Source of the DNA: Hirsutella rhossiliensis
Taxonomy: Eukaryota; Ascomycota; Sordariomycetes; Hypocreales; Ophiocordycipitaceae
DNA: 64,000 nt
Reading direction: 5' to 3'
NCBI RefSeq assembly: GCF_020360975.1
Contig: NW_025408680.1
Coordinates: 1,426,001 to 1,490,000, forward strand
Translations under genes and position numbers: made by a program
Shown here: piece after piece, positions 56,273 to 64,000 of the stretch
Numbering within the stretch: position 1 is the stretch's first letter
Layout: every line of letters starts with the position of its first letter
The notes under the pieces: generated by a model
The model's input: the letters and a program-made list of their open reading frames with translations, nothing else
Told to the model about the DNA's origin: nothing
Databases searched by the model: none

Positions 56273-57790
56273 CTTATTATTATTAAGCCTTAATAACTTA
56301 GGGTATAATAGCGCTATATATAGTAATCCTTACTATTAAGTAAAGTATATATTTATAAGGTTAATAGTACTATAAGTATCTAAGTATATAGGGACTTTAG
56401 TAGGGTTTTACCTTAATGTTATTATAAGAGTTTTAAGTAACTATCTTATAAGTATTAAGTTTATTAAGGGAGAGGCGTTTACTTTAATATCTTACCTTTT
56501 CCTTATTTTATAGTATTAAGTCTAAGAGTTTTTACTAAGGTTTTTACTTTTAAAGAATTAGTATATTTTATAAATAGGTATCCTAGCTTATTATATTAGA
56601 AATATATAATTCCCGATTAAGTAAAAGATCCTTTTCCTCGATAACGTCCCTTAGCTTAGCCCTTAGTAGGTATATCGCTAGCTTACTAGTTATTAGTCGA
56701 ATTAGTAGTATTTCCTTAATAATTCGGCCTAGCTTATCGGCCTCTTTAATTCCTTCCCTTATATATACTACCTTAGGGTATAGTACTATTTCTATTCCTA
56801 GTTCCTCTAAGTATAAAAGTAATATTAGTATATTACCTCTTATTAATAGTAGTATCTTAATATTATTAAGCGACTTATATAAGCTCTTCTTATTAATAAG
56901 TATAAATAGGTATCGAATAAAGGTTAATTTAGTCTTAAAGTTATAGCTCTAGCTTAGTAAAAAATATAAGAGCACGCGCCTTTTTTAATAGGCGTTTAAA
57001 ATACCTCTTTAAAGAGTTAAGGTATAAGCTAAACTCTAAGGGGGACTAGCCTTCTTATTAGCGAGCCTCCTTTAATTATATCGCTAATAGTATCTCTTTA
57101 TTTATAGTATCCTTAATTAGGATAAGTATTTATTCCTTAAAGTATACTTAATCTATACTATATTTAGTTTAGTTAATCGGCGTTTATTCTTTAAAGTATT
57201 AGCGCTATCTCGCTTTATAGCTACTATATATATAATCTACCCTATAGAGGATCTTTATTTTATCGCGATAAAAGCGTTTAGGCGCTGCCTTAAAGGTATC
57301 CTTTAGATTATAAGTTTAGTTTAAACGTTTTTATATATTAATAGGTTAGGATAATTAAGCAATGTTTTTAATCTTAACCTCGCTACCGCGACTACCGTCC
57401 GATTTAAGGGAGTAGGACTATCGATGCTTTCTTAAATAGATAGCGATAGCACTAGCGCGTTTAGTAATTTCCTCCTTTAATTATATAACGTGGTCTTATA
57501 AGCGTTTCGTCTCTTCTAGCTCCTTAATACGCGCTTATAAAGCTATAAGCTTTTCTTAGCGAGTTAGTAGTCTTATACTTATAGGTAGCGATATCTTCGA
57601 TATAGCTAGAATATCGTTTATAATAAAAGTCTATTCTAAGGATATATCTCTTTATTCTTTATCTCTTAAGTAGATACTAGATATATATAATAAAGAGGCC
57701 TTAACTAGTTAACTACTACGTCGCGCTATAGGAGCGTTATATAGTTTTCTTTAAGTAGCTATCTTTACTAAGTAACTAAAAAAAGAAGCT
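56273..57790 (-). pseudogene. Chromovirus C gag region, RIP-damaged
   Basis: Read on the - strand. A coiled-coil start lies near 57600 (K.LEETKRL region), then KIKNIA, NLKDTFKAAPKRFYRDKIKIL and EFSLYLNSLKRYFKR near 57340-56970, which is the retrotransposon gag pattern of LTR elements. It continues toward the protease and is cut by the B insertion at 56272. Confidence 0.6.
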
Positions 57791-57798
57791 TTAAAAAT

Positions 57799-58057
57799 TA
57801 TAAGGGAATATATATTATAATATAATTAGTTAGGTAGTAGAGATAGCTAGAGGTACTATACTATATATATTATATTCTCCTTATTATAAGACTAAAGCTA
57901 ATAGGAAGAGGGATTTTTCTCCTTTTTAGTTAGAGTAGCGAGAGGTCTATAATATATAAGCGGGGTAGATACGATTCCTTATTAATACCCTACTAATATA
58001 TTAGTACTATATACGTAAGTACTTTATTAGCTTATACCTCTTAGTAGCGCTCTTATA
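57799..58057 (-). repeat. 5' LTR of chromovirus C
   Basis: Matches 35533-35791 over its whole length with RIP-type differences. Beyond 58057 and before 35533 the flanks are unrelated. Confidence 0.75.
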
Positions 58058-58059
58058 AT

Positions 58060-58340
58060 AAGGTAAGGAAACCTATTAGTATAAAAAGGCGCTACTAAGT
58101 TAGTAATAAATCCCTATTAAATTACTACCGACTTATTAATATATTAGTATACTTAAATATCTTATAACTATATATAAAATAGTAAAATAAGAGAATAAGG
58201 GAAAACTATTTAAGCTACTTATTAAATATTATTAAGGAAAATAAAACTAAACTATAACTTTATTAAGACCTTAGGAATAAAATAAAGAAAGATAGTTATA
58301 ATTAAATAAAAGAAAGATAAGACTTATTTATTACTTTTAA
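58060..58340 (-). repeat. Inverted copy of 37735-38010
   Basis: Lies immediately outside the C 5' LTR and ends where a truncated B LTR begins (58342). See 37735-38010. Confidence 0.7.
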
Positions 58341-58341
58341 C

Positions 58342-58860
58342 TATTATAGAGTAAGTAAAGGTATAAGCGTAGGTGCTATCTATAGGATAATATTAATAAG
58401 CTATATAGAGCTCTCTTATACGCGGCTAGCCCGTATATATATATATAGGATCCGGCCCTCTATATATAACTACTTTAATAGGTAAGATCGCACCCCTATA
58501 GATATTAGCCTATTAAGGGGGGATAAGACCCCTAGTACTCCCCTTTTAACTTACTTCTAAGTATACTTAAAGGCGTTATAAAGACCTTAATTATCTAATT
58601 AAGTATCTTCCTTAATTATAGTTAATTTAAATTTTTATTTTTCCCTTTTAAAGTAAATACTATTAGTTACGCGACTCTAGTAAAGATAAGAAGGCATAGA
58701 GTAAAGAAATCTCTAAGACTTATATTTATAACCTAAGGCCCTTAAAGCTATATATAGGCTAAATAATTAGATAATTACGTAGTTAATTGCTCTGCTAATC
58801 CTTAGCTACGTACTACGCGTGCTTTAAGTATATACCCTTATCCCCGTTAAAACTAGTCTC
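58342..58860 (-). mobile_element. Truncated, internally deleted chromovirus B remnant
   Basis: 58342-58473 is the first two thirds of a B LTR (+ coordinates), which jumps directly into 58474-58860, equivalent to 49500-49886 of the complete B copy. The LTR end, polypurine tract and about 380 bases are missing between them, so this is a deletion derivative. Confidence 0.7.
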
Positions 58861-58979
58861 TAGGGCGTAAACTTATTATTCTGTTTTATTTACACGGCGA
58901 TAAGTAGCTTTATAAAGCCAAGAATACCTAGAAGACAATAGTACTATTTAGAAAAAAATAAAATCTAGGGATTTAATAA

Positions 58980-60730
58980 TTAAAGTAGTAACTACCTTAA
59001 TAGCTAGAGTTAGGGACCTAATAAAGTAATAGACTTACTAAGAAATAAATAATTAGATAATACCTTCGCTAATAGTAAAGGAAAAGTAATAAGCTAATAC
59101 TAAAAAACCTTAAGCTCTTATTATTAACCCTATAACCCTTAATACTAGCGACTTAGTTAAGAAACTACGATCCTTATATAATACTTTAAATAATATAAAT
59201 AATAATAATAGCGTAATCTAAACCGTTCTAGAACCCTACTAAGACCTCTTACTTATATACGTACTAATAATACTAATATAAGTACTAATAAGGGATACCT
59301 TAATAACCTTAACCTTAGCTCTCCTCTACGCGGTAGCTTATAAAGAACGCCTACCTCCTACTAATAAATAAGAAAGTAAGTAATAAGATAGTTATAATAA
59401 GATATCCTTTAACTCTAAAAACTCTAACTCTAAATTTCGTAACCTTATAATCTATAGGTATACTATATCTAGAAACGCTAACCGTTAAAAGGGATTATTT
59501 AATCTTACTACTAGCGATATAAAGAAAATTAAGGTAGATATTAATAAGATTGCTAATAGACTTAGAGATATACTTATTAAAAGCTAAGATAACCTCGTAC
59601 GAAGACTCCGCTAACTATAACTCCTACCTATTAGTAAATTTAACGGTAAAAATATAACTAAATTCCTTAAGAAGTTTAAATAGGAGATACGCGTTAACTA
59701 TATCTATAACGAGGATAAAATAAACTAGCTCGAAGTTTATATCTCCTCTATATAAGCCCCTACTATTAAAATTCTTATAGACGGACTTACTTAGGAAGAA
59801 GTAAAGAAGAGACTCCTTTAATACTACTATATATATAATATTAAATAACTAGAAACTACTAACGACCGCTTAGACTATTATAATACTAAAAAGCCTAAGA
59901 CTATTATAAAAGTTATAGAATAGCTTAGTCTTTACTTATACCTATAGTATAAGGTATAACCTAATAGCTAGGAAGAATCTATAGTCTAGTTATACTTTAT
60001 CTACTATATAATACTAAAGGAGCTTATTATTAACGTTATAAAGAGAAACGGGAAGATATCTAAAGTTATCTTAAAACTCCTATATAAAAGCCTTATCTAT
60101 ATAATTAATAACTACTTAGTACCTCGCTAGGACGTTAAGTAACGAGATATAATATCTAAAGTTTATAATTAAAAGCTTAAAAACCTAAAGAAAGACTAGC
60201 TCTTTAGGGAAATTAATAAAGTAATAAAGGAAGCCGAATCTAATAAGGGCGAAGAAAAACTTCCTAAAGAGCTAAAGAAAATAGATAAGAAACCTAGATA
60301 GCCTATAAAGGAGATCTTAGACCTAATAAAAGCCTTTAAAGATATAAAGATTAACCTTACTTATTAGTAAGAGTAGATATTTAACTAGCTTAATAGGGAA
60401 TAGAGACGCGTTAGTAGTAGAGGCTACTCTTTAAGTTATAGATAAAGAGGTAGTATAAATACTATCGGATTTTACTACCTATCTAATTAATATATATAGT
60501 TTTAGGTTAATGCTTTTAACCGGCCTAAGAGATACTTCTATTATAGTAAAGAAGGATACTACCTTAATAAGTACGAGGTATACTCTTAAGACTACGAGAT
60601 CGGATTTATAATATATAAAGTAGTAAATAGGACTCTTTACCTTAGAAGAAAAGATAATAAAAGCGTAATTCCCTTAGTACTTATTAATAGGTTTTCTTAA
60701 ATAGGTATATATATTTAAAGGCTTATCGTA
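58980..60730 (+). pseudogene. Gag-like polyprotein of an LTR retrotransposon (family E), RIP-damaged
   Basis: One + strand frame of about 580 codons, broken only by TAA/TAG. Central part resembles retrotransposon gag (ISKFNGKNITKFLKKFK; LEVYISSI.APTIKILIDGL; KKRLL.YYYIYNIK). A zinc knuckle follows at 60529-60577, where the C-X2-C-X4-H-X4-C pattern is seen as YFYYSKEGYYLNKY (Cys and His to Tyr by RIP). No pol follows; the sequence changes near 60830. Confidence 0.65.
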
Positions 60731-60739
60731 TACTAGGTA

Positions 60740-61540
60740 GAGATATAGAAGCCCGTATAAGTAGAAGCTAAGGAATCTAAAAGTATAAGGAACGGTGTTC
60801 TTACTATAAATAAAGTAGCTATAATATAATCTCCCGATTATATAAGCTAATAAGTAGTATATTAATTATAGATAAAATCCTATCCTATAAAGCAAGAATC
60901 GCTCGTTATTTTATATATTATTATATATTAAACGGGTTGCCGGTTATCGTATAATCGGGAATCGAAGGAATAGAGCTAGCTTAGAATACTAGCTGAGACC
61001 TCTTAAGAATACCGGCACGACTAACCTCCTTTAAATACGAATATTAGTAAACTAAGATACTTTTAAATTTACTTAAGGTATTATAGAATTCCCTAGTCTT
61101 AGGGCTATACGGCAGCCTAAATCTAGTCCCGAAAGGTTCTTCCGTTTAGCTATAATTATCTATATAAGATAGTATGTCCGCTAGTAGATAGATAGAGAAT
61201 TATTAACTTAAATACCTCTTCTATATACTAATATACTACTAATAAATTCCGTTAAAAACCCTACCTTATACTCCTTCTTCCCTTCTATTACGTAGTCTTA
61301 CGTAATTCCTTAATTTCCTAAAATTCCGCTTTTACTTATATACCTTAAGAGGTTATAAGCCCGGCTTACTACTTTTAAGCTAGGAAATTAACTACTTATA
61401 CCTTTAAAATTCCTTATTAAAATACCCGATTAAAATTCCTTTCGAAAATCCCCTTAATAACTTTTTCTACCTTCCTACGCTCTTAAACTCCCGCCTAGAC
61501 TTCTCGATCCCTATAAACGAAGTAATACCGAATTTATATA
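60740..61540. other. RIP-altered sequence, unassigned; may hold the copia LTR and leader
   Basis: No frame or repeat partner recognised. A repeated word (tataatc.cccgattat near 60834-60844 and tataatcggga near 60951) could belong to LTR ends of the copia element that follows, but only one copy of each is in the window. Confidence 0.3.
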
Positions 61541-61559
61541 AAATAGGTAGATAGAAAGA

Positions 61560-64000
61560 ATATAAATTCTCTAAACTTAAGGGAAATTTAAATTATACTC
61601 TTTAGACTATAAGGATAAGAACTATCCTTACTAAGGAAAAGCTTATCGCTACCTTAGAGTAAGAATATTATATAAAGACTATAGAAGCTTTATCCTAGAT
61701 TTTTCTTTAAGTTAAAGATAGCCCTTTAATATAAATTAAGCATTTAATAAATGCTAAAGCTGCTTAGGATAAGCTTATAAAGCTATATAATCCGTCGAAT
61801 TTCTCGTCGAATTATTTACTTATAAAGCAGCTCTTTAATCTTAGTCCCTCGGGCTCTAATTTAAAGAAATACCTTTATAAGGTAAAAGAAATCTATAAGT
61901 ATTTAAAATACTATAATATAGAAATTCTAGAAGTTATCCTTATAGCATGGATTCTTAATTGCCTTAATAAGGAATTTAGAAGCTATATTATAAATATTAT
62001 ATAGAGCCTTAGGTATAATTCTATAGCGTTTACCCTTAAATCCCTAATAGCTAGTCTTTTAGACGAAGCTAGAAGAATAGAGGATATAGATAAATCTTTA
62101 GAGAAAGCCTTCTTAATATAAAGGAAGCCTTAGAAATCCTATAGAAATTCTATAGATACTCCTTATTATAAGGAATATAAAAAACCAGGGCATTTTATAG
62201 TAAATTACTATAAATTATACTTAAATAAGGCTCCTACTTATTAGATTTTAAATAAAGGAAAGAAGGATAATAGGACTCGAATTTCTAAGAAGAGAAAATC
62301 TTCTTCTTTATCTTTTTCTTCTAGGAAGAAATCCCCTTCTAGTACTGTTTCTACTACTAATAAAAAAAGGAAGGCTCGAATTATAAAGCTAGAGTCCGAT
62401 TTAGACGATAGTAATAAGGTCTTAAATATAGCTTTATAAGAAAATATAGACTTAGATATCGACCTTATAGACCTTTCTAGGGCTCCGACCCCTATATAAA
62501 CGTCTAAGGATTTAGAGGTAATTTTAACCTCTATAAATACCCCTATAGTAAAAGCTAATAAAGACTCTCTTTTAGGACCTCTAGAAGCCTCGATTCTTAG
62601 AATAAAGGAATTAGTTTTAAAGGTAAGAGAAGGAGGATTTCCTAGTTATAAGAATAAAAGGATCTTTAATTTTATCTATAATACCGGAGCTACTAGGCAT
62701 ATAGTATCTAATAAGAATTTCCTTATTAACTATAAAGAAATTAAGTCTAAAGTTTACTAGGGAAAAGCTTCCTTTATATTAGTAAAAGGAAAGGGGGACT
62801 TAGTATTTCAATTCCTATATAGTAGAAAAAGGTATATCCTTTAAGACTGCTTTTATATACCTAAATTAAAGGTAAATATACTATCCTAATCTTATTTTAA
62901 TAATACCTATGCCTTAATAGGAAGAAATAAAGTCCTTTTATTAGATAATAAAGCTAAGGTCCTTACTAAAGGATTTCTTAGAAATAAACTATATTATATT
63001 CCTATAAAACCTTTATTAGAAAGCTAATTAATCCTTATTACGTCTTTAAAGGCAAAGGATATAGATTTTTATACTTAGCACTTACGCTTAGGGCATATAA
63101 ATAGTAGGGCGATTTTAGAAATATTAAAAAGATATAGTAAGGATATAAAAATACCTCTAAAAGAGGAAAATAAAATAAGGTAATACGAAAGATATATTAG
63201 AGCTAAAGCAACGAATAAGGTTAATAAATAACCTTTATATAAGTCTTATTCTTATTTAGAAAAAATAGTATTAGATATTTAAGGGCTAATTAAAGTGCCT
63301 ACTTATAATAAATATTACTATTATATTTCTTTCCTAGATATAGGAACCCGATATCTAGAAATATACCTTCTTTAAAAAAAGGGAGAAGCTTTGGATAGGT
63401 TCCTAGAATTTAAAAATAGGGTAGAAAATAACCCTAAAAATACTAAGATTAGAGAAGCATTTTCTAATAATACTAAAGAATTTATATATAAAATAAAGCT
63501 TTATTACGAAAAAGAAGGAATTACCTTTAATTTTAGTCCTCCTAGGACGCCGGAATCTAATAGTAGAATAGAAAGAATAAATCGTACTATATTAGAAAAA
63601 GTACGAACTCTTTTATTTACTACTAGGCTTCCTAAATATCTATAGGGAGAAGCTGTTTTAATAGCTACCTATTTATATAATAGATTACTATATTCTACGA
63701 TAGGATTTAAAAGTCTTATAAAAAAGAGGGATAATATAATACTACCCTTCGAGACCTTAAATAAAATTAAGACCTTTAGAAGCCTTATATATTATAAGAA
63801 TAAAGACCCTAAAGATAAGCTAGATAATAGAGCTTTTAAGGGAATAATAGTAGGCTATTTAGAAAATGTATATAAAATCTAGGATTTTACTAAGAGAAAG
63901 ATTACTATCTCTAGAGATATTACTATACTAGAAAATAAATTTATAAAAAATCTAGGAATTTCTAGTAGTAATAATACCTTTAATTTTAATTCTATTCCGA
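61560..64000 (+). mobile_element. Ty1/copia retrotransposon (gag, protease, integrase), runs off the window end
   Basis: A + strand polyprotein with TAA/TAG at former Gln/Trp. The gag core (LKKYLYKVKEIYKYLKYY ... AWILNCLNKEF) lies near 61860-61980. A CCHC knuckle remnant (YKEYKKPGHFIVNYYKLY) is near 62165-62220 and the protease IYNTGATRHIVSNKNFL near 62670-62720. The integrase Zn region (HLRLGHINSRAILE) is near 63080-63120. The integrase core includes IVLDI.GLIKVP, the open stretch 63391-63645 with FNFSPPRTPESNSRIERIN, and then the typical copia tail (RAFKGIIVGYLEN). Reverse transcriptase is beyond 64000. RIP is milder here, since a frame of 84 codons stays open. Confidence 0.82.

Larger units (their letters stand above)
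35533..58057 (-). mobile_element. Chromovirus C (Ty3/gypsy), RIP-inactivated, split by a LINE and by chromovirus B
   Basis: LTR copies at 35533-35791 and 57799-58057 (about 259 bases each, both starting 'tataagggaatatata' and ending 'gcgctcttata' on +) bracket a - strand element. In - order: LTR, gag (about 57790-56273), [element B inserted], protease/RT (48924-47854), [LINE inserted], end of RT and RNase H (40457-39840), integrase, chromodomain (38230-38050), an opposite-strand frame (36182-37737), a polypurine tract (RC of 35795-35805, aagaggggag) and the LTR. Removing the two insertions leaves about 7.8 kb, a normal chromovirus length. The flanking 5-mers (AAGGG at left, ATAAG at right) do not match, so no target duplication is claimed. 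Confidence 0.75.

Noticed and set aside
35533..58062. Target-site duplication for chromovirus C
   Set aside because: The five bases outside the two LTR copies (AAGGG and ATAAG) do not match, even allowing for RIP transitions, so none is claimed.

Overview
The window looks like nuclear DNA of a filamentous ascomycete (Pezizomycotina, probably Sordariomycetes/Hypocreales). Genes carry short introns of mostly 50-110 bases with GT..AG ends and CTGAC/CTAAC-like branch sites. Typical fungal families are present (ERG6, SLT11, zuotin, MZM1, MCP1, Zn2Cys6 regulator, ABCB transporter). The flanks show the signature of repeat-induced point mutation (RIP): CA and TG dinucleotides are almost gone and Gln/Trp codons have become stops.

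Layout. (1) Positions 1-5623 are RIP-erased retrotransposons: the 3' half of a chromovirus pol (family A, + strand), then the LTR and gag end of family B (- strand). (2) Positions 5624-34030 are a GC-rich gene island with ten intact genes: FAD monooxygenase, GH105 hydrolase, sterol C-24 methyltransferase, SLT11, MZM1, zuotin, full ABCB transporter, Zn2Cys6 regulator, C2H2 protein, MCP1-like protein and F-box protein (eleven if the C2H2 protein is counted separately from the conserved set). At each edge lies a broken gene: a Zn2Cys6 regulator on the left and a half-size HMT1-type ABC transporter on the right. (3) Positions 34031-64000 are a nested stack of RIP-erased elements. A truncated second copy of family A carries a 102-base unmutated insertion. 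A chromovirus C (- strand, 35533-58057) is split by a Tad1-type LINE (40474-47837, 16-base target duplication) and by a complete chromovirus B (48930-56267, 186-base LTRs, 5-base target duplication CTTAC). Downstream come a truncated B remnant, a gag-type polyprotein (family E) and a Ty1/copia element that runs off the window end.

How the genes relate. The island is mostly housekeeping: sterol synthesis, splicing, ribosome-associated chaperone, mitochondrial LYR protein and mitochondrial adapter. Much of it is in divergent or convergent pairs (ERG6/SLT11, MZM1/ZUO1, C2H2/MCP1). The large ABC transporter and the Zn2Cys6 regulator are divergent across a 2 kb intergenic region, so regulation of one by the other is possible but unproven. 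I see no biosynthetic gene cluster.

The most unusual signal is in the transposon zone. Several elements carry a long reading frame on the strand opposite to pol, located 3' of the chromodomain (A, B, C) or 3' of the LINE reverse transcriptase. These frames are interrupted almost only by TAA/TAG (the RIP products of Gln/Trp codons), and I do not recognise their products. All exon boundaries and element limits were read by eye; no alignment or search was run.
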